A DNA stretch of 64,000 nt from Bacteroidales bacterium (GTDB taxonomy: Bacteria > Bacteroidota > Bacteroidia > Bacteroidales > UBA932): the NCBI GenBank assembly GCA_017423025.1, contig JAFPGC010000027.1, positions 45,135 to 109,134 of the forward strand. The letters run 5' to 3'. Under the pieces are notes generated by a model. That model did no database searches, was not told where the DNA came from, and saw nothing but the letters and a program-made list of their open reading frames with translations. A program made the translations under genes and the position numbers. Positions 1 through 6,901 of the stretch are shown piece after piece; position 1 is the stretch's first letter, and the number at the start of each line of letters is the position of its first letter.

Positions 1-1
1 T

Positions 2-1195
2 AAGGATGATGAAATCCTGGCGAAGGTGGTGAGCGACAGCATCTGCATGTCGTCGTACAAGGCCACGCATCAGGGGACGGATCACAAGCGTGTTCCTAAC
101 GATGTGGCGGAGCATCCGGTCATTATCGGCCACGAATTTGCCGGTGAGATTGTGGAGGTGGGTGCCAAGTGGGCATCGGCCTTCAAGCCGGGCGACAAGT
201 TCTCCATCCAGCCGGCCATGAATGATCCCCGCGGTCCCGTGGGCATTTACAGCGCGCCGGGTTATTCCTATCAGTATATCGGCGGCGATGCTACGTATGT
301 GGTCATTCCCAAGGAGGTGATGGAAAACGGCTGCCTGCTGCCCTTCAAGGGCGAGGGCTTCTATCCGGCTTCGCTGAGTGAACCGCTTTCCTGCGTGGTG
401 GGCGCCATGCACGCGTGCTATCACACCACGCCCGGCAAGTATGTCCACGATATGGAAATCAAGGACGGCGGCAAAATGGCGCTGCTGGCTTCCGTAGGGC
501 CGATGGGCCTCGCAGCCATCAATTACGTGCTGCACCGTGAAGACCGTAAGCCCAGCCTGCTGGTGGTGACGGATATCAACCAGGAGCGTCTGGACCGTGC
601 TGCAAGCCTGTACACCGTGGAATTTGCCAAGAGCCGCGGCATCGAGCTGCATTACGTGAATACGGGCGTGGAGAACCCCGTGGAACTGCTGAAAGGCTTC
701 TCCGGTGGCACCGGCTACGACGATGTTTTCTGTTTCGCTCCGGTGGCCCCGGTAGTTGAGCAGGCCGATGACATCCTGGCCTTCGACGGCTGCCTCAATT
801 TCTTCGCCGGTCCTTCCAAGTCCCCGTTCAAGGCTCCGTTCAATTTCTACAATGTCCATTACAACAACACCCACGTGGTGGGCACTTCCGGTGGCAATAC
901 CGACGACATGAAGGAAGCCCTGCATTACATGGGCAAGGGCATGGACCCCGCCGGCCTGGTAACCCACATCGGAGGCCTCAATGCCGTGATTGAAACCACC
1001 AAGAACCTTCCCGAGATTCCAGGCGGCAAGAAGCTCATTTACACGCATATAGAGATGCCCCTGACCGCCATTGCCGATCTGGGCAAGGTGGGAAAACCGG
1101 TCTACGACCAGCTGGACGCCATCTGCAAGGCCCACAACGGCCTCTGGAGCGTAGAAGCGGAGAACTATTTACTGGAGAATTCCGATAAACTATGA
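2..1195 (+). CDS. Zinc-binding medium-chain dehydrogenase, SorE-like (5' end outside window)
   Basis: The frame is open from base 2, so the N-terminus lies beyond the left edge; about 397 residues are visible. The fold is a medium-chain, zinc-dependent dehydrogenase: GHEFAGEIVEVG is the family's GHE catalytic-zinc motif, and ASVGPMGLAAINYVL is the nucleotide-binding turn of the Rossmann half. The family oxidises or reduces polyols and sugar phosphates with NAD(P); the closest type I recognise is L-sorbose-1-phosphate reductase. The TGA stop overlaps the ATG of the aldolase gene (ATGA), so the two are probably translationally coupled. Substrate is not determined by sequence. Confidence 0.8.
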   Translation, partial: KDDEILAKVVSDSICMSSYKATHQGTDHKRVPNDVAEHPVIIGHEFAGEIVEVGAKWASAFKPGDKFSIQPAMNDPRGPVGIYSAPGYSYQYIGGDATYVVIPKEVMENGCLLPFKGEGFYPASLSEPLSCVVGAMHACYHTTPGKYVHDMEIKDGGKMALLASVGPMGLAAINYVLHREDRKPSLLVVTDINQERLDRAASLYTVEFAKSRGIELHYVNTGVENPVELLKGFSGGTGYDDVFCFAPVAPVVEQADDILAFDGCLNFFAGPSKSPFKAPFNFYNVHYNNTHVVGTSGGNTDDMKEALHYMGKGMDPAGLVTHIGGLNAVIETTKNLPEIPGGKKLIYTHIEMPLTAIADLGKVGKPVYDQLDAICKAHNGLWSVEAENYLLENSDKL

Positions 1196-2496
1196 AAAAA
1201 ATAGACACAAGCTTAATGCACCCGGCCGAGCAGATTGCCCTTATCATCGGCCGCATCTATCGCCGGAAGATGACCACCACTTCCGGCGGCAACCTGTCCA
1301 TCATGGACGAAAACGGGGATATGTGGATTACCCCCGCGGGCATCGACAAGGGTTCCCTGACGCCCGCCGACATCATGTGCGTAAAGGCCGATGGTACCAT
1401 CGTCGGCCCGCATCGGCCCTCTTCGGAATATCCTTTCCACAAGGCCCTTTACAAAAAACGCCCTCATCTTCGCAGCGTGATTCATGCCCATCCTCCGGGA
1501 CTGGTGACCTTCTCCATCGTGCACCAGGTACCGGACACCACCATCATCCCGCAGGCCAAGTACGTGTGCGGCCCCATCGGCTTTGCCCCTTATGCCCTGC
1601 CGGGCAGCGAACTGCTGGGCGAGAAGATTGCCGCCGAGTTCGAGAAGAACCCCGAGTACAAGGCCGTAATTATGGAAAACCATGGCGTGGTGCTCATGGG
1701 AGAGGATATTGCCGATGCTTACCAGCGTCTGGAGACCCTGGAGCTTTGCGCCCGCACCATCCTCAATGCCCGCACGCTGGGAAAGCCGGTCTATCTGACC
1801 GAGGAGCAGATTCTCAAGCACGAGAAGGCCGTCCATATCAATTTCCAGCATTTCATGAATGTGGAGCATCCTTCCGACGAGCGTGCCATCCGCACTGAAA
1901 TCTGCGAGATTGTGCACCGCGCCTGCGCCCAGGGCCTGATGTGTTCCTCCTACGGAACGGCCTCCGTGCGCTGGAGAGGGGATGACTTCCTCATCACCCC
2001 TTCCGACAAGCAGCGCTGGGAACTGGAACCCAACGACATTGTCCAGGTGCGCAACGGCATGGTGGAGGCCGGCAAGAACGCCAGCCGCTCCACGGCCCTG
2101 CATTATGAGATTTACCGCCGCAATCCCAAGATCAACAGCATTATCCTTACCCAGACGCCTTTCCTGATGGGCTATGCCACCACGGGTGTCAAGTTTGATG
2201 TGCGTACCATTCCGGAGAGCTGGATTTTCCTGCAGGATATCCCTCAGTATCCTTTCGGTACCCAGTACTTCAATGTGGAAGAGATGGCCGAGGGCTTCAA
2301 GAAACTCCCTTGCGCCTTCCTGGCCAACGACTCCATCGTGGTCACGGGAGACAAGCTCATCAATACGTTCGATAAACTGGAAGTGGCCGATTTCAGCGCC
2401 CGTTCCCTGGTAATGGCCGCCCCCGTGGGCAAGCTCAACCCCATCACGGACGAAGAAATCGAAGACCTACGAGTCGCCTTCCATGTAGGCGAGTAG
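1192..2496 (+). CDS. Tandem class II aldolase/adducin-domain protein
   Basis: 434 residues with two class II aldolase modules (about 10-215 and 225-425). The first has the full metal site expected of fuculose/ribulose-phosphate-type aldolases: E79, H98 and H100 in the HAH turn, and H164 in MENHGVV. In the second module the equivalent segments read ILTQTPF and SIVVTGDKL, so the histidines are missing and it is probably non-catalytic. Coupled to the upstream dehydrogenase by a 4-base overlap, suggesting one pathway that reduces and then cleaves a sugar phosphate. A hairpin terminator follows. Confidence 0.8.
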   Translation: MKKIDTSLMHPAEQIALIIGRIYRRKMTTTSGGNLSIMDENGDMWITPAGIDKGSLTPADIMCVKADGTIVGPHRPSSEYPFHKALYKKRPHLRSVIHAHPPGLVTFSIVHQVPDTTIIPQAKYVCGPIGFAPYALPGSELLGEKIAAEFEKNPEYKAVIMENHGVVLMGEDIADAYQRLETLELCARTILNARTLGKPVYLTEEQILKHEKAVHINFQHFMNVEHPSDERAIRTEICEIVHRACAQGLMCSSYGTASVRWRGDDFLITPSDKQRWELEPNDIVQVRNGMVEAGKNASRSTALHYEIYRRNPKINSIILTQTPFLMGYATTGVKFDVRTIPESWIFLQDIPQYPFGTQYFNVEEMAEGFKKLPCAFLANDSIVVTGDKLINTFDKLEVADFSARSLVMAAPVGKLNPITDEEIEDLRVAFHVGE

Positions 2497-2539
2497 GCTG
2501 CCAGCGCGCTTTTGCCGCGTTGCCCCGCAGAATGCACAG

Positions 2540-2583
2540 AAGGCCGATTCCTTGTCAACGTGGCAAGAGAATCGGCCTTTGAG
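2540..2583 (+). terminator. Hairpin terminator made of an inverted heptamer pair
   Basis: 11-bp stem AAGGCCGATTC (2540-2550) with GAATCGGCCTT (2569-2579), extended inward by CTTG/CAAG, ending in a short T run. It lies 43 bases after the aldolase stop. Each arm contains one copy of the GGCCGAT/ATCGGCC heptamer. Confidence 0.65.
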
Positions 2584-2666
2584 CGTTCTATGCGTGCCGT
2601 GTTGACACATGGAAAGCGTAGGATAACGTTTTTTCGTCAATGCGGCAAAACACCAAGCATAATCGG

Positions 2667-2747
2667 CCTAATGGTCCAATGAGTGGGACGTTGGGCATGA
2701 AAACCCCGCCAAAACTGGTCTAACGGTCCACCGAATGAGACGTTAGA
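2667..2747. repeat. Two tandem 29-base hairpin repeats with compensatory changes
   Basis: Copies at 2667-2695 and 2719-2747 match at 21 of 29 positions. Each forms a 7-bp stem: CCTAATG/CGTTGGG in the first and TCTAACG/CGTTAGA in the second. The stem differences keep pairing: C-G becomes T-A at the outer pair, T-G becomes T-A at pair 3 and T-G becomes C-G at pair 6. A shorter partial match (CCTAATGGACC) is at about 2830-2840. Confidence 0.6.
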
Positions 2748-2843
2748 TTATTCCGTCAACACGACTACTATTTCGGGAAAGGCTCAGAATTATTTGGGAA
2801 TTGAATCAATACGATCGTTACTCTTAAAGCCTAATGGACCCTC

Positions 2844-2878
2844 AAAAAAAAGAATAAAGCTGCCGGAGCAGCTTTATT
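2844..2878 (-). terminator. Intrinsic terminator of the small RNA
   Basis: Perfect 11-bp stem AATAAAGCTGC/GCAGCTTTATT with a 4-base loop (2853-2878). On the minus strand it is followed by eight T (2844-2851). Confidence 0.75.
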
Positions 2879-2925
2879 AGAAGGCGTAAGCCAACAAGTG
2901 CTAAAGAGCACCTCTCAGCCCTTCG
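2844..2925 (-). ncRNA. Putative ~82-nt small RNA
   Basis: A minus-strand unit with promoter and terminator but no reading frame. The 5' part folds into a long hairpin: GCUGAGAGGUGCU pairs with AGCACUUGUUGGC at 12 of 13 positions around a CUUU loop, enclosed by GAAGG/CCUUC. A perfect 11-bp terminator hairpin with eight U follows. The start is placed a few bases after the -7 box. I do not recognise the family: it lacks the conserved cores of SRP RNA and of the TPP riboswitch. A trans-acting regulator is possible. Confidence 0.6.
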
Positions 2926-2929
2926 CTTG

Positions 2930-2960
2930 CAAATTTAGCAAGTCTTTTTGAATAAGCAAA
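2930..2960 (-). promoter_or_regulatory. Bacteroidetes-type promoter of the small RNA
   Basis: On the minus strand, -33 TTTG (2957-2960) and -7 TAAATTTG (2930-2937) are separated by exactly 19 bases, the expected spacing for the Bacteroidetes primary sigma factor. Confidence 0.65.
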
Positions 2961-2979
2961 TAGAATAACCCCAAAACAA

Positions 2980-3022
2980 GTAACCTAAAAAAGTATACAC
3001 GCTTTCCAGGCGTGCCTTTCCT
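2980..3022 (-). pseudogene. tRNA-Ser(GGA)-like remnant
   Basis: The minus strand reads AAAGG, then CACGC-CTGGAAA-GCGTG (2998-3014), an exact 5-bp anticodon stem with a 7-base loop and a GGA anticodon. It is followed by GTATAC...GTTAC, which can pair as a bulged long variable arm typical of tRNA-Ser. No convincing D arm, T arm or acceptor stem is present, so this is a fragment. It could be an attachment-site scar, because integrases often target tRNA genes. Confidence 0.35.
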
Positions 3023-3196
3023 TTTGAAATACCTTTATAAGTGATTTATTATTAAGTGTTTACGTTTTTAAAAGTATTATATAATTAAAGTTGCGAGCTA
3101 TTTGCGAGCTTTTTCTTTCATTTAGCCTAACATCCCGAGTTTGAACGCCTCTTTGCTCACACGCAAAAATACAACAATTAACAATAAAAATGGTTT

Positions 3197-3225
3197 GTTC
3201 TAAAAATAGTATGGTTTCTTAGAAC
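3197..3225. repeat. 7-bp inverted repeat
   Basis: GTTCTAA (3197-3203) and TTAGAAC (3219-3225) flank a 15-base spacer in AT-rich DNA. No function can be assigned. Confidence 0.4.
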
Positions 3226-3455
3226 GGAAAAATTATTCATATAACAGTATTCCATGTCGTTGGTACGGAGAAACATGGTTGATGTTAGTATGACAGTGCT
3301 ACGGAGGAACGAAGTGAATGGGGAGGGGCGAAGCCCCGACCCGGCGAGCGCGGCGTTTTTTGGGTTATCCGAAAAATGTGGTTGGATTACTCCTTTCGCT
3401 AAAGGGCGAGTTTTAACCTCTTTCTGCAATTTCTGGTTGGAGATAGCCAAAGCAA

Positions 3456-3486
3456 TGCCGCCACCCCTTCAGAAGAGATGGCGGCA
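3456..3486 (-). repeat. 8-bp inverted repeat just downstream of the lipoprotein gene
   Basis: TGCCGCCA (3456-3463) and TGGCGGCA (3479-3486) lie 18-48 bases beyond the minus-strand stop codon. No T tract follows, so it is a poor intrinsic terminator. Its position matches the hairpin/cruciform that lies after the variable repeat in diversity-generating retroelement targets. Confidence 0.5.
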
Positions 3487-3503
3487 AGTTTAGTTGCTAT
3501 AGG

Positions 3504-5117
3504 TTAAAAAGCGAGGCAGGCACGAACGTGGTCGGGGCCGTTCTCAGTGCTATAGACCCATTCGGCAAGGACAAACTCCGCGTTGATGTACACGCTGTGG
3601 GCGAGGACGCCTGGATTGTGCTCCGACGACGACCAGTAGTAGGCGTTCTCGAGCAAGGTTGTTCCTCCGGCGGTGGTGATAGTTGTATTCAAGCCAGTGT
3701 AACGACCTTCGTCGCCACCATTGGCTTTGAACATCTGCTTCCACTCATCCTGGCTGGGCAGTTTCCATGTGCCGTTGGAGAATGCTGGAGTGTGTGCGGC
3801 GCAAGTTGTTACGGCCGTACTCCAGTTCATCCAGCCCTCGTCGGCCAATGCGAGTGCCAGACCGTTGCTGCTACTGACGTAGCAAATCATAGCTACTGGG
3901 GTCACACCTGCGGGCAGGCTGCCTACATTATAGTTCTTGCCATCGCTGCCGATAACCTGTCCCTTGACCGGGCTGGTAATGGCGAGTGTAACGGGGATCA
4001 CCGTCACCTCGACGGAGCCGGCAATCTCGCTGTCTACATGGCCATTATCAGCCTGAACATAGTACCACACGTAGTAGGTGCCGGGGTTGTAGGTCTGAGC
4101 CGTCGGTATTGTGGTGCTGAAGCCATCGGTAGAAGCGGGCTTTGAGTTGCTGTCGGTCACCTTGTACATCATCGTTCCGCCCGAAGCCTCGCCTGCGTTG
4201 ACGAGCGCCGTAGAAGAGAAAGTCACAATATCGCCCGCCGTAGCTGTCGGAGCCGTCGTAACCGTGGCAGCAGGCTTGGCCCCGCTCCTGGTGATATTAT
4301 AGATTTTGCCTGATGTGAGCGTTCTGCTGTTGTCCCCTGAGAGGTTGAGAGGCATATTCCAGCCATCTATTGTCAGGCTGAGAGATCCAGAAGATATATT
4401 CTGAAATAAATATATACCTACGGCAAATGTTGCAGTGCCTGAGGCGTCAGATGTCACTTTTCCGGGAATAATATTGTATAAATAAGGAGTATAAGAAGAA
4501 CATACTGCAGACACATTGAAGTCCGTATTGGGCTCCAATTCATTGATAGTGAAGTTGAGGATGCCACATGTGGGACTCAGGGCAAAGCCACTGGAATAGG
4601 CAGATGCCTGCTCAAAGCTGAACTGCTCTACGGCTGCAGCTTTCGTGAGGGCAAAAGCCTTGTCGCCATCACGCACCATGTAAGCATTGTAATGCCCTTG
4701 ACTTGTAACAGATAGAAAGCCATAGGTCTGGTAGCCGTCAGGCAGCAGGGTGGCTAAGCACGACGAGGCAGCAGTAAACAGCTCATTGGCTGTGCCGGAA
4801 AATTCATTTTGGGTATAAATAGTGCCGCTGAATTTTCCGGTAGCAGGAACATAATCCAGCGTGCCGGCAAACTTTCCGACAGTTGCGTGCGTACCATTCA
4901 CAAACAGCTTGTCGCCTGAGCTGAAGGTGAGTGTCTTGGTGCCGTCGTTATACGTGGCTTTGGTGGCATCGTCACCCTCGCGGGTTACGTTCACAGTTAC
5001 AGGAAAGGAAAAGCCTTTCTTCTCGGTATTTTCTTCGTTAGCAATCTCGCTTTTGTTGCAGGCGGTGGCGAGCAGCATGGCAAATGCCAGCGCTTTAATG
5101 AAAGTATTTGTTTTCAT
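3504..5117 (-). CDS. Fimbrillin-like surface lipoprotein with C-type-lectin-like variable C-terminus
   Basis: 537 residues. A lipoprotein signal (LLATACNKS, Cys20) is followed by a fimbrillin-type domain (about 35-275, with KATYNDGTKTLTF), an Ig-like linker (about 285-375) and a C-terminal DUF1566/FGE-like domain (about 380-537; TWKLPSQDEW, YYWSSSEHN, VRACLAF). This architecture matches adhesins and phage-receptor proteins diversified by retroelements. In the last ~35 codons many codons are NNC and the residues at template-asparagine positions are unusual. No reverse transcriptase or template repeat is in the window. Base composition is lower in GC than its neighbours. It overlaps the upstream small gene by one base. 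Confidence 0.7.
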   Translation of the reverse strand: MKTNTFIKALAFAMLLATACNKSEIANEENTEKKGFSFPVTVNVTREGDDATKATYNDGTKTLTFSSGDKLFVNGTHATVGKFAGTLDYVPATGKFSGTIYTQNEFSGTANELFTAASSCLATLLPDGYQTYGFLSVTSQGHYNAYMVRDGDKAFALTKAAAVEQFSFEQASAYSSGFALSPTCGILNFTINELEPNTDFNVSAVCSSYTPYLYNIIPGKVTSDASGTATFAVGIYLFQNISSGSLSLTIDGWNMPLNLSGDNSRTLTSGKIYNITRSGAKPAATVTTAPTATAGDIVTFSSTALVNAGEASGGTMMYKVTDSNSKPASTDGFSTTIPTAQTYNPGTYYVWYYVQADNGHVDSEIAGSVEVTVIPVTLAITSPVKGQVIGSDGKNYNVGSLPAGVTPVAMICYVSSSNGLALALADEGWMNWSTAVTTCAAHTPAFSNGTWKLPSQDEWKQMFKANGGDEGRYTGLNTTITTAGGTTLLENAYYWSSSEHNPGVLAHSVYINAEFVLAEWVYSTENGPDHVRACLAF

Positions 5118-5248
5118 TAGATAGTCTCCTCCAAAAAGATTTCATCCATAGTGGCACTAATTTCTCCGCTGGCGCAGACGACGCCTTCCTGTTTTAATTC
5201 CACGGCTGTAAGCGTGGGGGCATCATAAAGTTCTTTGTTTTCTTTCAT
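5117..5248 (-). CDS. 43-residue conserved-type small peptide
   Basis: ATG at 5248, stop TAA sharing one base with the ATG of the lipoprotein gene (TAATG), so the pair is probably coupled. The peptide starts MKENKELYDAPTLTAVEL and contains EGVVCASGEI, then an acidic tail. Short peptides of this pattern (proline near the N-terminus, a VELxxEGVxCASG core) are common in Bacteroidetes beside fimbrillin-like lipoproteins; their function is unknown to me. No signal peptide or membrane segment is visible. Confidence 0.6.
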   Translation of the reverse strand: MKENKELYDAPTLTAVELKQEGVVCASGEISATMDEIFLEETI

Positions 5249-5918
5249 GATAAGTATTTGATTTGTATAAAATTAATTCTATGGTTGGGAGTAATAATCA
5301 GGTAAAAGTAGAGAAAACGATACGAAATAACAATAGGGCGGGGGTAAAAATGGAGGCATTTCTTTGATTTTGTGCGATTTGAAACATGAACCATGACCGT
5401 GAAACTGCAAAAAGTGTCCAAAACATGGTTCGGTGACGATGTGTACGGAGTGTTTAAGCGTGGGTGGTATAAATCCAACCATACCTTACTTCCAAGCAAA
5501 GTGTCTGTCATGAAAAATACAACCTGATATTTCGGATAGCCAAAATTTTAAAAAGAAACCAAAGGGGACTTTCCAACCAGAAATTTTATTTACCCGTGAT
5601 TTGGATAGGTCGGCATATTCGTTGTGCACCGATTATTCTTTGATTTGTTTTTCAACAATAAAAACAAACTTCTTTTTTGTTCACACGATATACTTGTAAA
5701 CATAATAAATGTATAACATGGAGTGCCTACCCTTCCTCTATACTCTGACAATAGTTATCCGTTTCAATCGTAAGATTTATATTTACGGTGAATACTTTTT
5801 CTTATCAGTTATCATTAGAAACCAACAAAATCCCCCCTAAAACAACACAACTTTTCCACCGATTGTATGATAATATAAAAGCGGGCACTAACTTGCGGTG
5901 TATGACAGTGAGGATAGT

Positions 5919-5949
5919 TTTGATTATCCAAAATAAATCCTTACATTTG
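5919..5949 (+). promoter_or_regulatory. Bacteroidetes-type promoter
   Basis: TTTG (5919-5922), a 19-base spacer, then TACATTTG (5942-5949): an exact match to the -33/-7 consensus with preferred spacing. It drives the short terminated unit that follows. Confidence 0.6.
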
Positions 5950-5952
5950 CCC

Positions 5953-6000
5953 ATGAAACAATGTTTGAGTGAGAACTCCAAACGGGCACCTTTCCTCTAA
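5953..6000 (+). CDS. Possible 15-residue leader peptide
   Basis: ATG three bases after the -7 box, so the transcript would be nearly leaderless. The frame encodes MKQCLSENSKRAPFL, and its stop lies inside the loop of the following terminator. It may be a chance frame inside a short non-coding RNA of about 65 nucleotides. No gene follows on this strand for nearly 1.9 kb, which argues against classical attenuation. Confidence 0.25.
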   Translation: MKQCLSENSKRAPFL

Positions 6001-6019
6001 ATGGGTGCCCGTTTTTTTT
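5981..6019 (+). terminator. Strong intrinsic terminator
   Basis: Perfect 10-bp stem AACGGGCACC (5981-5990) with GGTGCCCGTT (6004-6013), then a run of eight T (6012-6019). Confidence 0.8.
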
Positions 6020-6195
6020 ACCCCTAGCCGAGGGGAGTTACTGTATCAAGGAGCCAATAGTTCTTACACTCACTCAAAAATATTGTTTTCATGAAAAGAA
6101 CTTATTGCAAACTTGTTCTCACCTCCATTAGAGTGGACGTAGTGAGATTTGTCAGAGTATGCGCCTACACGCGCATCCGAAATGGCAAGATTGAG

Positions 6196-6293
6196 AGAGT
6201 CCGGAGCCACTATCGTAGATATTAGAGGTGTCGATGCTAGTTGAGCAAGGACTCTAGCCGAAAGGCGCTATCCCTCTATCCCCTCGGCTTTTT
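6196..6293 (+). other. Possibly structured RNA segment ending in a terminator-like hairpin
   Basis: AGAGTCC (6196-6202) can pair with GGACTCT (6249-6255). Directly after it, AGCCGA (6256-6261) can pair with TCGGCT (6284-6289), followed by five T. No promoter box of the consensus type was found upstream, so transcription is uncertain. Confidence 0.3.
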
Positions 6294-6349
6294 CTCTTTT
6301 ATTATAGAATTCTGGGCTGGAGGGCACTCGTTAGTATTTGAGAATAAAT

Positions 6350-6901
6350 CTATTCGCAGTAGGCGAGCAGGGCGGGGGCGATGTGATTTTTTACCTCGGG
6401 GAACGTTGGAAGATGTTTCCCAGGGTATTGTTTTGCGCGGCCGGGGTAGAGGCGCTCGAATTCCGGGCCGCAGTGTACCAGTTCGTCTTCCGTGGCAAAA
6501 AGGCCGATGGGGGACTGGGCGGGGAAGCCGGCGTTTTCCAACTGCTCGTAGCGCTGGCAAATCTCTTCGGTAAGGAGGAAGTTCGTAGCGCCGTTCCGGC
6601 GGGGGGAAAGGTATTTCACCGGGCTTTTGAGGGCCCGGAGGAGGTGCGAGATGTGGAGGTCCGGGTTAATGACGGCGGTGCGGGGGTAACCCAGCTGGAG
6701 GGCGAGGAAACCGCCCCAGGAGAGGCCTACGACGAGGTCCGGCTTCTCATCGGCCACCAACTTGCGTAGCAGCGCTAGCGCCTCGTCTGGGTCAATGGGG
6801 AGGTCCGGCGCTAGGACATCGGCCTTCAGGTTGATGCGGAGCATATCGGCCAGCTTGTACGCGCCCGAGGATGCCAGTCCATGTATGAAGAGGATGCGCA
6901 T
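6350..6901 (-). CDS. YqiA-like alpha/beta hydrolase
   Basis: 183 residues, the usual size for the compact YqiA/UPF0227 esterase family. MRILFIHGL gives the oxyanion-hole HG near the N-terminus, GLSWGG (S61) is the nucleophile elbow, and the C-terminal PTFPEVKNHI provides the likely catalytic histidine. No signal peptide, so cytoplasmic. Its ATG overlaps the TGA stop of the AraC-type gene (TGATG), so both are read from one message. Natural substrate unknown; the family hydrolyses short acyl esters. Confidence 0.7.
   Translation of the reverse strand: MRILFIHGLASSGAYKLADMLRINLKADVLAPDLPIDPDEALALLRKLVADEKPDLVVGLSWGGFLALQLGYPRTAVINPDLHISHLLRALKSPVKYLSPRRNGATNFLLTEEICQRYEQLENAGFPAQSPIGLFATEDELVHCGPEFERLYPGRAKQYPGKHLPTFPEVKNHIAPALLAYCE

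Larger units (their letters stand above)
2497..3503. other. AT-rich non-coding stretch with structured elements
   Basis: About 1 kb with no convincing protein gene. It holds, in order: a terminator hairpin, two covarying tandem hairpins, a minus-strand small RNA with its own promoter and terminator, a tRNA-Ser-like remnant, a 7-bp inverted repeat, a GC-rich patch at 3325-3361 (GGGGC-GAA-GCCCC hairpin followed by a GC run and six T), and an 8-bp inverted repeat just downstream of the lipoprotein gene. Base composition drops clearly relative to the flanking operons. Confidence 0.7.
5952..6093. repeat. Imperfect inverted repeat around the terminator
   Basis: CATGAAACAATGTTTGAGTG (5952-5971) recurs inverted at 6071-6093 with three extra bases. 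The copies flank the terminator hairpin and are about 100 bases apart. Confidence 0.5.
5249..6349. other. AT-rich non-coding stretch
   Basis: About 1.1 kb without a convincing protein gene. It contains an 8-bp inverted repeat (GAACCATG near 5389, CATGGTTC near 5424), a promoter-leader-terminator unit at 5919-6019, an inverted copy of that leader at 6071-6093, a small CCCCT/AGGGG hairpin near 6020-6035, and a possibly structured segment at 6196-6293. I see no tRNA, rRNA or transposase. Confidence 0.6.

Noticed and set aside
2880-2924. GGGCTGAGAGG on the minus strand resembling a TPP riboswitch core
   Set aside because: The second conserved TPP element (ACCTGATC-like) is absent, no thiamine gene follows, and the segment is fully explained by the small RNA hairpin.
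3254-3493. 79-codon plus-strand frame in the island
   Set aside because: It crosses a GC-rich hairpin and an inverted repeat, has no homologue pattern and no promoter.
5245-5511. Minus-strand frame upstream of the 43-residue peptide
   Set aside because: It overlaps the peptide start region in another frame, has no recognisable motif and ends in AT-rich spacer.
5953-6019. Classical attenuator controlling a downstream biosynthetic gene
   Set aside because: No gene on the same strand follows for about 1.8 kb and the short frame has no run of a single amino acid.
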